A DNA stretch of 44,667 nucleotides from Streptomyces roseochromogenus subsp. oscitans DS 12.976. GTDB taxonomy: Bacteria; Actinomycetota; Actinomycetes; Streptomycetales; Streptomycetaceae. Below the pieces are notes generated by a model, which was not told where the DNA came from, ran no database searches, and saw only the letters and a list, made by a program, of their open reading frames with translations. The stretch lies in the NCBI RefSeq assembly GCF_000497445.1, contig NZ_CM002285.1, forward strand, positions 1,679,589 through 1,724,255, given 5' to 3'. The position numbers were made by a program, and so were the translations under genes. Below, piece after piece: positions 7,474-15,014 of the stretch. Each line of letters starts with the position of its first letter. The first letter of the stretch is position 1.

Positions 7474-8922
7474 TCACTCGTGGGCGGGGTCCGGGGGGTC
7501 GGTGTGCCGGACGGGGCCGGGAGCGGGGTGGTCCGGGCCGCCGGTGGAGCCGGCCTGCTCCGGTCCGCCCGTCCGTTCCGGTCCGCCCGTCTTTCCCGGT
7601 CCGCCCGCCTCTTCCGGTCGGCGCGGTACCCGTGGCAGCTCCGGGGAGGCCGTGTCCAGGGGGACCGCCCAGGACCGGACGAGGCCCAACTGGACGCCCT
7701 GGCGCGGCAGTACGGCGTCCAGCAGCCAGTCGGCGGCCACCCGGACGCGGCCCGCGGGCAGCGCGGCCAGGTGGTAGCCGCGGGTGACCGCGCCGGCCGC
7801 CGGGCCGGACAGCGGGATGCCGAACGGGTTCGCGGCGGCTTGGACCCCGCCGAGGTCGACCGCGAAACCCAGGTCGCGATGGCGGTACGCCCGCCGGCGC
7901 CGCCCGAGGCCGAGCGAGGCGGCCACGTTCTCCCCAGCGACCTTGCCCTGCCGCCACGCGTGCTGGGCCGTCATCGGCGCAAAGGCCCCTGGACGGTCCA
8001 GGTCCGGTACGGCGGCCGCGTCCCCGCAGCCGAACACCCCAGGCCGGCCCGGTACCCGCAGCTGGGGGTCGACGATCAGCCGGCCCCGCTCCAGCGGCTG
8101 CCCTACGGCCTCCATCAGCGGATCCGGGCGTACGCCCACGCACCACACCAGGGTCCGGGAGGCGACGAACTCCCCGTCGGTGAGCAGCACCCCGTCATGG
8201 GTGGCCTCCTTCACCGACGTGCCCATGCGCACGTCCACGCCCCGTGCCCGCAGCACCCGGTCGGCGGTGCGGGAGAGTCGTTCGTCCAGCTCGGGCAGCA
8301 CGCGGTCCGCGACGTCCAGCAACAGCCAGCGGGGCCGGACGCCGGGCAGCGGGTTGCGGCGGGCCAGCCGGTCGGTGAGCAGCTGCATGTGCGCGGCCAC
8401 CTCGGTGCCGGTGTAGCCGGCGCCGACCACGACGAAGGTGCACCGGGCGGCGCGGCTCTTCGGGTCGTCGTCCGCGGCGGCGAGCTCCACCTGACGGGTC
8501 ACGTGGTCGCGCAGGTACAGCGCCTCGGGCAGACCGCGGAAGCCGTGCGCGTGTTCGGCGACCCCGGGGATGGGCAGCAGCTTGTTGACGCTGCCGACGC
8601 ACAGCACCAGCCGGTCGTACCCGAGGGTGCCGATGCCGCCCTCGGGGTCGCTGTAGTGGACGCTGCACCCGTCGAGATCGACATGGTCCGCCTCGCCGAG
8701 CACCAGCCGCACCCCTCGCAGGGTGCCCGGCAGCGACACGGTGACCCTGCGGGCCTCCAGGATGCCGGCGGCGACCTGGGGCAGCAGTGGCAGGTACAGG
8801 AAGTAGTCGGTCGGGTTCAGCAGGGTGATGTCGGCCCGGTTCCGGGTCAGCCGGGCCAGCGTGCGGGCAGCCCGGTACCCGGCGAAACCGGCGCCGACGA
8901 TCACGACGTGAGGTCGGCTCAC
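7474..8922 (-). CDS. FAD-dependent pyridine nucleotide oxidoreductase, NDH-2-like
   Basis: A 482-residue two-Rossmann flavoprotein. FAD binding: 'HVVIVGAGFAGYRAARTLA' at the N-terminus. NAD(P)H binding: 'CTFVVVGAGYTGTEVAAHM'. Second FAD motif: 'PGVFGCGDAAAVPD'. 'DYFLYLPLLPQVAAGIL' is characteristic of type II NADH dehydrogenases, which pass electrons to quinone at the membrane without pumping protons. I start at GTG 8922 because GGAGG sits eight bases upstream; longer starts lack this. The last ~45 residues are a Gly/Pro/Glu/Thr repeat tail (GGPxxTGGPE units), unusual and probably disordered. It is first in a likely operon with transketolase and GvpL/F. Confidence 0.86.
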   Translation of the reverse strand: MSRPHVVIVGAGFAGYRAARTLARLTRNRADITLLNPTDYFLYLPLLPQVAAGILEARRVTVSLPGTLRGVRLVLGEADHVDLDGCSVHYSDPEGGIGTLGYDRLVLCVGSVNKLLPIPGVAEHAHGFRGLPEALYLRDHVTRQVELAAADDDPKSRAARCTFVVVGAGYTGTEVAAHMQLLTDRLARRNPLPGVRPRWLLLDVADRVLPELDERLSRTADRVLRARGVDVRMGTSVKEATHDGVLLTDGEFVASRTLVWCVGVRPDPLMEAVGQPLERGRLIVDPQLRVPGRPGVFGCGDAAAVPDLDRPGAFAPMTAQHAWRQGKVAGENVAASLGLGRRRRAYRHRDLGFAVDLGGVQAAANPFGIPLSGPAAGAVTRGYHLAALPAGRVRVAADWLLDAVLPRQGVQLGLVRSWAVPLDTASPELPRVPRRPEEAGGPGKTGGPERTGGPEQAGSTGGPDHPAPGPVRHTDPPDPAHE

Positions 8923-9030
8923 GGGGCGCCTCCGGCGGTACGGCTCGTTCGAGGCATTCCGCGTAGCCCCTCCGGGGGCACGCAAACACTCTGCCGGTCA
9001 CCCGGATGGCTCCGGGGTGGCGGGGGGCTG

Positions 9031-9120
9031 ATCGCTCCCCCGAGTTCTCGGCTTCGCTCGAACCCGGGGGGACCCCCATCGCGGCGGAGCCGCACATCGA
9101 CGCAGCCCCGCGCCCCTCAG
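9031..9120. repeat. Streptomyces-type intergenic repeat with hairpin
   Basis: CCCCCGAGTTC (9037-9047) pairs with GAACCCGGGGG (9060-9070) with one mismatch. It is followed by a GGGGG ACCCCC step and a block ending in CAGCCCCGCGCCCC. From memory this composite is common between genes in streptomycetes. It lies upstream of the VOC gene and could terminate read-through. Confidence 0.5.
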
Positions 9121-9146
9121 GTTGGCCGCCCCACCGTCGTCCCAAC

Positions 9147-9152
9147 TAGGCT
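9147..9152 (+). promoter_or_regulatory. -10 element for a leaderless VOC transcript
   Basis: TAGGCT fits the actinobacterial TANNNT -10 consensus and ends seven bases before the VOC start codon. Transcription should therefore begin at or next to the ATG at 9160. No Shine-Dalgarno sequence precedes that ATG. A possible -35, TTGGCC (9122-9127), sits with a long 19-base spacer. Confidence 0.45.
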
Positions 9153-9159
9153 CCGGTGT

Positions 9160-9507
9160 ATGGAAATTCTGGGCGCCTCGCTGCGTATCTGCGTCGATGA
9201 CCTCGAAGCCGCCGTCCCGTTCTACGAGCGGCTGTCGGGTGGCAGAGCCCTGCGGTTTGAGCGGGGTGGGGTGCAGGTGGCCGCGATCGGGTCCTTTCTC
9301 CTGATGAGCGGGCCGGAAGAGGAGCTGGAGATTCTACGGAAGGTGGCGGCGACCATCGCCGTGCAGGACGTCGACGAGGCCCACCGGCTGCTGACGGACC
9401 TCGGCGCCCGGATCCTCGCGGGGCCGGTGCCGACGCCGGTGGGCCGGAATCTGCTGGCGATGCATCCGGACGGGTCGGTGTTCGAGTACGTGGACCAGCG
9501 GGGCTGA
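9160..9507 (+). CDS. VOC family protein (glyoxalase/dioxygenase-like)
   Basis: A 115-residue single vicinal-oxygen-chelate domain: βαβββ pattern starting 'LRICVDDLEAAVPFYERL', then 'AAIGSFLLMSG', 'AVQDVDEAHRLLTDLGARIL' and ending 'MHPDGSVFEYVDQRG', where the Glu before Tyr is the usual metal ligand. The family includes glyoxalase I, fosfomycin-resistance enzymes and extradiol dioxygenases; the substrate cannot be given. The start is probably leaderless. The gene is convergent with the DUF5107 gene, with five bases between the stops. Confidence 0.85.
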   Translation: MEILGASLRICVDDLEAAVPFYERLSGGRALRFERGGVQVAAIGSFLLMSGPEEELEILRKVAATIAVQDVDEAHRLLTDLGARILAGPVPTPVGRNLLAMHPDGSVFEYVDQRG

Positions 9508-9512
9508 GCCGC

Positions 9513-11474
9513 TCAGGCCGGATCGGGCCGCATCCGGAAGTCATGGCGGGCGGGCAGGGGCTCGTCGGTGAGCCGGGACCACAGCCGGCCGAGGACCTCC
9601 TCGCCCTCCCGCAGGTCGGCGACCTCCAGCCCCGCGTCGAAGGCGGCCCGCGCCCCGGCGGGGCGTCCCTCGGCGAGCAGCAGTTCTGCCTCCAGGAGCC
9701 GGAACCGGCCGCGCCGGCGGACGGCGGGCAGCAGCCGGTTCCAGACGGTCCGGGCATCCGCCGTCCGCCGGACCCGGAGCAGCGCCTGCAGGGTTTCCCG
9801 GCCGAGCGCGGCCATGGCGGCGGTCCATGCCGCGCCGTCGTCGCGCCGTTCGCGGCACAGGTCGTCGAAGGCGTCCGCGTACCGTTCGGCGGCCCGCTCG
9901 TGGTGGCCGGACTCCTGGTCGGCGACGGCCAGACAGCGAAGCAGCGGCCAGAGGGAGGGGGCGAGTGGGAGGGCGCGCTCCCAGCTGCGGACGGCCTGGG
10001 CGCGGTCGCCGGCGTGCCACTGGGCGACACCGAGGTGGTACTCGGTGTGCGGAGTGGCGGGCGCGGTCTCCAGCATGTCCCGCCAGTGTGGGGCGACGAG
10101 GGTCTCGCCGGGTGGCCGTACCCGGCGCGGTTCGGGCAGGGACCCGGTGCGCAGCAGTTCGCGCCAGGGCGCCTGGGCGTCGCCGAGCATGGCCTCGGAG
10201 AATGGGGTGCCGGGCAGCTTCCAGTCGGCCCGCAGCACTTCGAGGGCGCCCCAGCCGGATCCGGCGGCCAGGATCTCGGTGGGTTCGGTGTCGGCGTACG
10301 GTTTCCAGGTCGTGTACGCCTGCTCGACGTGGGCGCGGGGCAGGGCCGACTCCAAGCGCTCCTCGGCGCCCCGGACGGCCCCGGTCCACTCCCCCTCGGG
10401 CGGTGCGTCCAGCGGGCCGTACGCCTCCAGCCAGGACACCTCGCTCTCCGCGTCCAGGCGGACGTGTTCCAGCTGGGTGCGGGCGAGGCCGGCCTGGATC
10501 TCGCAGTAGCCGCCGGTGCCGGGTTCGGTGAGCCACTCCTGCCAGCGGCGGCCGCCGGGCCGGTGGCCCCATACGAAGAGTTTGCGGCCGCGCAGGGTGT
10601 CGGTGGAGGTCTGCACCAGCCCGTGCCCGTCGGCGTCCAGCGCGGCGATCCAGCGGCGGCGGCGCTCCGGCACGTCGTAGAAGTAGTCAGCGGCGTACGG
10701 GCTGTTGAGGGGGTGGCTCCGGTCGACGCCGTCGTACGACGGGACGGGTACGCGGCGCAGCCGGCGTTGGTAGCCGAAGTGCCAGGCCTCTTCGGCGGGG
10801 GCGAGGACCCGGCGCTCCTCGGGCACCGCGATGTTGGACCACCAGTACGTCGGCACCGGGCGTTCGTGCGGGTTGCGGATGCGGACGCCGGCGTAGAGGA
10901 AGTCGGAGCCGTCGGGCAGCCACAGGTCGACCTGGAAGGGCAGGTCGCGCAGCCGCTCCCACTCCCACAGGCGCAGCATCTCGCCGCCGTCGGGTGCGGG
11001 GACGCGGGCGGCGTGCAGGGGTGCGCAGGAGAGGGTGGTGTGGCCGGTGGCGCCGATGTTCCATTCGATGCCGCCGGAGTACCAGGCGCCGTTGAGGGCG
11101 AAGTTGGCGGGCTGGAACACCGGGTTGCGGTAGAGGAGTTCGCTTCCGCTGGGCAGGTGGAGCAGGGAGGCGACGCGGCCGCCGAGGCCGGGCAGGATCG
11201 TGGCGCGCAGCCGGTCGTTCTCCATCACGAGGGCGTCGAGGGCGCGGGGCTCGCGGGCTCTGTCGTAGCCGTCGCGGACGCGCACCGGGAGCAGGCTGCG
11301 CAGCGGGTCCTGGCCGAGCTGGCGGGCCATGTCCGCGGGCATGCCGTCCCGGTCGCGGTCCTCTGTGCGGTGGGCCTCGTCGAGCGGACGCAGCGGGGGC
11401 AGGGGGTTGTCCTGGCCCAACTGCGCGGCGGGCAGCGTCAGTACCTCACGTCGGATCCTCGTCACGATCACCAT
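9513..11474 (-). CDS. DUF5107 domain protein with C-terminal TPR-like repeats
   Basis: About 653 residues. The N-terminal ~400 residues match DUF5107: 'LENDRLRATILPGLGGRVASLLHLPSGSELLYRNPVFQPANFA' type segment, 'GGIEWNIGATGHTT', 'PVPTYWWSNIAVPE' and 'LFVWGHRPGGRRWQEWL'. This reads like a galactose-mutarotase or carbohydrate-active β-sandwich. The C-terminal ~250 residues are helical and TPR-like ('EYHLGVAQWHAGDRAQAVRSWERALPLAP'). No signal peptide is seen, so it is probably cytoplasmic. Related proteins are linked to sugar or glycoside metabolism, but no activity is proven to my knowledge. The start is uncertain: ATG at 11474 or TTG at 11528, neither with a good ribosome binding site. Confidence 0.75.
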   Translation of the reverse strand: MVIVTRIRREVLTLPAAQLGQDNPLPPLRPLDEAHRTEDRDRDGMPADMARQLGQDPLRSLLPVRVRDGYDRAREPRALDALVMENDRLRATILPGLGGRVASLLHLPSGSELLYRNPVFQPANFALNGAWYSGGIEWNIGATGHTTLSCAPLHAARVPAPDGGEMLRLWEWERLRDLPFQVDLWLPDGSDFLYAGVRIRNPHERPVPTYWWSNIAVPEERRVLAPAEEAWHFGYQRRLRRVPVPSYDGVDRSHPLNSPYAADYFYDVPERRRRWIAALDADGHGLVQTSTDTLRGRKLFVWGHRPGGRRWQEWLTEPGTGGYCEIQAGLARTQLEHVRLDAESEVSWLEAYGPLDAPPEGEWTGAVRGAEERLESALPRAHVEQAYTTWKPYADTEPTEILAAGSGWGALEVLRADWKLPGTPFSEAMLGDAQAPWRELLRTGSLPEPRRVRPPGETLVAPHWRDMLETAPATPHTEYHLGVAQWHAGDRAQAVRSWERALPLAPSLWPLLRCLAVADQESGHHERAAERYADAFDDLCRERRDDGAAWTAAMAALGRETLQALLRVRRTADARTVWNRLLPAVRRRGRFRLLEAELLLAEGRPAGARAAFDAGLEVADLREGEEVLGRLWSRLTDEPLPARHDFRMRPDPA

Positions 11475-11520
11475 GGAACCCGGCGCACGGGGAGTCGGCC
11501 AGGGGAGGTACCGGTCAGGA

Positions 11521-11932
11521 TTACGCAAAGGCGTCCGCGACCAGGTCGGTCAGGAGCACGCCCGCCGTGCCGTACGGGTCGAGGCCGGGGTCGTAGATGG
11601 TGATGCCGAGTCCGGTGCAGCGCGGGGAGGCGAGCAACGGGCGTGGCAGCGCGGGCAGTTCCTCGGGCCGCAGGCCGTCGGGGTCGGGGCTGTCCACGGC
11701 GGGCGTGACCGACGGATCGACGACGTCGGCGTCCAGGTGCAGGCGGAATCCGTCCAGCTGCGGGATCTCGAAGGTCTCGGCGGTGGCGCGGGCGCGGTCT
11801 GCGGCGCCCCGCTCCCGGATGTCCCTGGTCCCACAGGGCTCCGGCTACCTTGTGGCAGCCGGGCACCGTACCGGGGGCGGGTGGGCGCAAGCCCAGGCTG
11901 GCCGGGGCGTCGAGCACGAAGAGCGTCCGCAT
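11521..11932 (-). pseudogene. Arginase-family gene with out-of-frame internal deletion
   Basis: The start (ATG 11932, GGGGAGAG just upstream) reads 'MRTLFVLDAPASLGLRPP' and 'GTVPGCHKVAGAL', an arginase/ureohydrolase N-terminus. The ending, in another frame, reads 'GTRDIRERGAADRARA', 'LDGFRLHLDADVVDP', 'DGLRPEELPALPRPLLA' and 'GVLLTDLVADAFA' before TAA at 11521. HLDADVVDP is the metal-binding D-x-D-type motif of the family. The halves meet near 11830-11840. Together they give ~140 residues against ~280-300 usual, so roughly half is missing, and start to stop are not in phase (409 nt offset). The central metal-ligand His region is lost; I infer no function. Confidence 0.8.
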
Positions 11933-11958
11933 GAAAGCTCTCCCCGTAGGACGAAGAG

Positions 11959-12510
11959 TCAGTCGCGGGCGCGCATCTCGGTGGTGAGGGCCCAGCGTTC
12001 ATGGTCGCGCCAGGCGCCGTCGATGTAGAGCATGGCCGGGGAGAAGCCCTCCAGGCGGAAGCCGGCGCCCCGCGCCAGGGCTACCGAGGCGGCGTTCTCC
12101 GGCTGCACGTTGATCTCCAGCCGGTGCAGCCCCAGCGGGCCGAAGGCGTATCCGATGACCAGGTCGAGACCCTCGCGCATCAGGCCGCGCCCGGCGGCGT
12201 GGGCGAAGGCCCCGTACCCGAGGGCACCGCACTGGAAGGCGCCGCGCACGATGTTGTTGATGTTGATGAACCCGGCGATGTCCCCGCTGTCCTTGTCGCA
12301 CACCAGGAAGCCCGCCTTGGTCTCGTCCTCGATCAGCCGACGCGTATAGGTGGCGTAGGCCTCGTCCGTGTCCGGCGGGAACAGCCAGGGCCGGTGCAGG
12401 TCCTTGCTCTCGCGGGCCCGTGCGGTGAACTCGGGACCGTCGTCGAGGGTGAAGTGACGGATGGCCACGCGGGGGCCCGCGGCGAGGTAGTGAGGCGCGG
12501 TGTGCGGCAT
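11959..12510 (-). CDS. GNAT family N-acetyltransferase (RimJ/RimL-like)
   Basis: A 183-residue acetyltransferase of the RimJ/RimL group: 'RVAIRHFTLDDGPEFTARARES' at the start, 'IAGFININNIVRGAFQCGALGYGAFAHAAGRGLMREGLDLVI' covering the acetyl-CoA pyrophosphate loop (AAGRGLM), and 'LHRLEINVQPENAASVALARGAGFRLEG'. It probably acetylates the N-terminus or an amine of an unknown substrate. The ATG has no Shine-Dalgarno site, but TAAGCT lies six bases upstream, so the mRNA may be leaderless. The broken arginase-family gene follows 26 bases downstream. Confidence 0.83.
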   Translation of the reverse strand: MPHTAPHYLAAGPRVAIRHFTLDDGPEFTARARESKDLHRPWLFPPDTDEAYATYTRRLIEDETKAGFLVCDKDSGDIAGFININNIVRGAFQCGALGYGAFAHAAGRGLMREGLDLVIGYAFGPLGLHRLEINVQPENAASVALARGAGFRLEGFSPAMLYIDGAWRDHERWALTTEMRARD

Positions 12511-12516
12511 CCGGCC

Positions 12517-12522
12517 AGCTTA
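12517..12522 (-). promoter_or_regulatory. -10 element for the GNAT gene (likely leaderless)
   Basis: On the minus strand TAAGCT fits TANNNT and ends six bases before the GNAT start codon. No ribosome binding site is present. No clear -35 is visible. Confidence 0.4.
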
Positions 12523-12551
12523 CGGCGCCTTCACCGGTCGCGTCTCGCGGA

Positions 12552-12577
12552 TGTCCGACGCCCCGGGGCGTCGGACA
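12552..12577. terminator. Perfect 26-base palindrome between CocE-type hydrolase and GNAT genes
   Basis: TGTCCGACGCCCC (12552-12564) is followed directly by its reverse complement (12565-12577). It lies 52 bases past the hydrolase stop and 42 bases before the GNAT start. The zero-length loop allows two readings: transcription terminator for the hydrolase, or operator for the GNAT promoter. I favour terminator. Confidence 0.5.
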
Positions 12578-12629
12578 GGGCCGGTCGGGGCACCGCGCGC
12601 GGCACGGCGGGCGGCGCCCCCGGTGCGGC

Positions 12630-14438
12630 TCAGCCGCCGGTGACCGGCAGCCGCAGCACCCCGGTGTCCCCGGGCGCGCTGACCACGGTCACCGGCTTGA
12701 TCCCCCGGTTGCCGAAGTAGGCGTCGTCGCTGGCCGCGACCACGAGACGCAGCCGGTGCCCGGCCGGGTACCGGTGCACGATGCCCGGCAGGGTGACGGT
12801 GAAGCTCCTGGTCACATCGGGTACCCGGACCGGCGCGACCAGCCGGTGGACGAGGGTCTGGGTGCCGTCGGGCGCGACGTCGTACAGCTTGGCGAACAGC
12901 ACCAGTTTGTCGGCGGCGTCGCCGGAGTTCTGGGTGCGTTCGGCCTTCGGGGAGACGACCTTGAGGGTGATCTGCGGGGCGCCGACGACATCGAGGTCCC
13001 TGGTGAGGGTGGCGCCGGTCCAGGCGAGGTAGGTTCCCGGGGTGTCGTACGGCGCCGGGTCGGGCAGGCCGATGGTGCCGGCCAGGGAGCTTTCCGAATG
13101 GCTCGTCGGGACGAGCCAGTTGGAGTAACTGCGGCTGCCTCGAGCCACTTTGGCGCGGTTGTCGACCAGTTTGCCGTCCCCGGAGAGATAGAGGGTCTGG
13201 CTGAGGGCGGGGACGCGGTCGGCGGTGGCGTAGGTGTGGGCGGGATCGGTGATCCAGTCGCGGTAGTAGGCGAAGGCGGGGCCGGTGCCGGTGTGGTTGT
13301 GGTTCTTCAGGTAGCGGTCGAACCAGGCGAGGATGCGGCGGCCGACGTAACTGGTCTCCAGGTTCCCCTGGACCAGGTTGAGTTCACCGGCGGCGGGGTC
13401 GGTGATGCCGCCGCTGTGGCCCCAGGACTGCCAGATGAGGGCGGTCGGCGTGCCCTGGGCCTTGAGTGTGCGGTAACTGGCCGTCGCCTCATTGAGGTTG
13501 AACAGGGAGTCGGCCTGGCCCTGGACGAGCAGGGTGGGCGCCTGGACGCGGGGGAGATAGGTCATCGGGGAGATGCTGCGGGCGTAGGCGAGCAGCCGGG
13601 CGGTGCGGTCGGCCGGGTAGCTGCCGGAGTCGAGGGTGCGCACGGTGGCACAGGCGTCGGAGACGAAGTGCAGACAGGCCAGCGAGTTGATCCGGGACGG
13701 GTCGAGGCTCGGGGTGGTCAGCGGCTGGCTCTCGCCGCTCAGATAAAAGCCGTTGGTCCACTGCCATTTGAAGGCGCCGGGCACGTCGCGGGCGCCGACG
13801 ACGTTGTTCGGGTCGAGGGAGTAGACGAGGTCGTTCCAGGTGACGAGCGGGACGAGGGCGTCGACGCGGTGGTCGACGGAGGCGGTGGCCAGCTGGATCG
13901 CGCCGCCGTAGGAGCCGCCGATCATGCCGACGCGCGGGTCGCCGGGGGCGTCGAGAGTGACGAAGTCGGCGTGGGTGCCGTCGTCGGCGGAGCGCTTGCC
14001 GCCGAGGAAGTCGACCAGTCGGGAGGCGGTCTCACCGTCGATGCGGGGGTCGTCGAGGGAGATCAGGCAGCCGCTGTGCCCGAAGCCGAGGCCGGAGTAG
14101 ACGAGGGAGACGTAGCCGCGCTCGGCGAAGGCCTTGCCGATGGCGTCGGTGGTGCCGTCCGACTTGCTGCCGCCGAAGCCGTTGGTGGCGAGCACGGCGG
14201 GCGCGGGGTGGGCGCGGTCCACTCCGGCGGGACGGTACAGGTCGGCGTCGACCGCGCAACCGCGGCCGCCGGCCCGCACGGTGAACTTCAGCGGGGTGAC
14301 GGTGTACTGGCCGCCCGCGTGGGCCGGGCCGGCGGTGAACGCGAGGGGTGCGGTGAGCGCCGCGCCGAGGAGGGCGGCTAGGGCGGCATGGGATCGGGAC
14401 ACACGGCGGGGTGCCGGTCGGGGCACACGTCGGGGCAC
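12630..14438 (-). CDS. Secreted CocE/NonD-type serine hydrolase (X-Pro dipeptidyl-peptidase-like)
   Basis: About 602 residues. GTG at 14438 has GGAGG four bases upstream, and the n-region is rich in Arg. It runs into 'SHAALAALLGAALTAPLAF' and 'AGPAHA', a signal peptide with an AxA-type cleavage site. The α/β-hydrolase domain has nucleophile Ser in 'MIGGSYGGAIQLA', Asp in 'LLVQGQADSLFNLNEA' and His in 'QSWGHSGGIT'. The C-terminal 'LTRDLDVVGAPQITLKV' to 'HRYPAGHRLRLVVAASD' is the jelly-roll domain of the X-Pro dipeptidyl-peptidase C-terminal family. The substrate may be an ester or peptide. It lies just after the peptidase operon on the same strand, but the repeat array separates them. Confidence 0.83.
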   Translation of the reverse strand: MPRRVPRPAPRRVSRSHAALAALLGAALTAPLAFTAGPAHAGGQYTVTPLKFTVRAGGRGCAVDADLYRPAGVDRAHPAPAVLATNGFGGSKSDGTTDAIGKAFAERGYVSLVYSGLGFGHSGCLISLDDPRIDGETASRLVDFLGGKRSADDGTHADFVTLDAPGDPRVGMIGGSYGGAIQLATASVDHRVDALVPLVTWNDLVYSLDPNNVVGARDVPGAFKWQWTNGFYLSGESQPLTTPSLDPSRINSLACLHFVSDACATVRTLDSGSYPADRTARLLAYARSISPMTYLPRVQAPTLLVQGQADSLFNLNEATASYRTLKAQGTPTALIWQSWGHSGGITDPAAGELNLVQGNLETSYVGRRILAWFDRYLKNHNHTGTGPAFAYYRDWITDPAHTYATADRVPALSQTLYLSGDGKLVDNRAKVARGSRSYSNWLVPTSHSESSLAGTIGLPDPAPYDTPGTYLAWTGATLTRDLDVVGAPQITLKVVSPKAERTQNSGDAADKLVLFAKLYDVAPDGTQTLVHRLVAPVRVPDVTRSFTVTLPGIVHRYPAGHRLRLVVAASDDAYFGNRGIKPVTVVSAPGDTGVLRLPVTGG

Positions 14439-14498
14439 GGGACCTCCACACTGAGGCACACGAAAACCGGCCAGTAGGTCTGGCCGAGGAGCATGCTG

Positions 14499-14510
14499 TG
14501 ACACGTGTCA
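14499..14510. promoter_or_regulatory. 12-bp palindrome upstream of the CocE-type hydrolase
   Basis: TGACACGTGTCA is a perfect palindrome about 60 bases upstream of the hydrolase start. A TTGACC (14517-14522, minus strand) lies next to it and could be a -35, but I do not see a fitting -10. It is a candidate operator. Confidence 0.35.
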
Positions 14511-14610
14511 GGCACGGGTCAATCTGACTGCACGTGGTTTCTTGACGAAGATTCAGTGGACGGGTGGGCGGGCCAGGCACCTGGTGAACGCCGTGCGCAG
14601 TGATTAAGTT

Positions 14611-15014
14611 ACGGTCACTCAGCGAATCAGTGGCCCGCTCGGCGATTCAGTGGCGGTCACTCAGCGAATCAGCGACGGCCACCCAGCGATCCAACGGCGG
14701 CCACCAGCGAGGTCGGCAGGCATCGGCTCGGCGACTCGATGACGCCCGCTCAGCTAAGTCATCGGACGTCGGCTCAGCGACCCAGTGACGCCCGCCGAGC
14801 GAAGACAGCAAGCCTCAGCCCAGCCATCCCGTGACGCCCGCCCACCAAAGCCAGCAAGCCTCAGCCCAGCCATCCCGTGACGCCCACCCACCAAAGCCAG
14901 CAAGCCTCAGCCCAGCCATCCCGTGACGCCCACCCACCAAAGCCAGCAAGGGTCAGCCCAACGCTCCAGTGACGCCCGCCCAGCGAATTCAGCAGGCGTC
15001 GGCTCAGCGCAGTG
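14611..15014. repeat. Tandem repeat array, 22-24 bp motif forming 46-bp units
   Basis: A degenerate motif around CAGCGA recurs about eighteen times, every 20-24 bases. From 14693 the pairs form exact 46-base units starting at 14693, 14739, 14785, 14831, 14877, 14923 and 14969. Units 14831 and 14877 differ at one base, which points to recent duplication. Units abut without spacers, so this is not a CRISPR array. 46 is not a multiple of three and no frame is conserved, so it is non-coding. The last unit covers the stop codon of the S66 peptidase gene. Confidence 0.88.

Noticed and set aside
7432..9159. Long plus-strand frame leading into the VOC gene
   Set aside because: It is the antisense of the FAD oxidoreductase; only the last 115 codons (from 9160) match a known family.
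14499..14510. Shared regulator of the CocE-type hydrolase and ccr, because both have TGACAC/GTGTCA palindromes
   Set aside because: The arm spacing differs (0 versus 3 bases) and the metabolic roles are unrelated; likely coincidence.
14611..15014. CRISPR array
   Set aside because: Repeat units abut directly with no unique spacers, and no cas genes are present.
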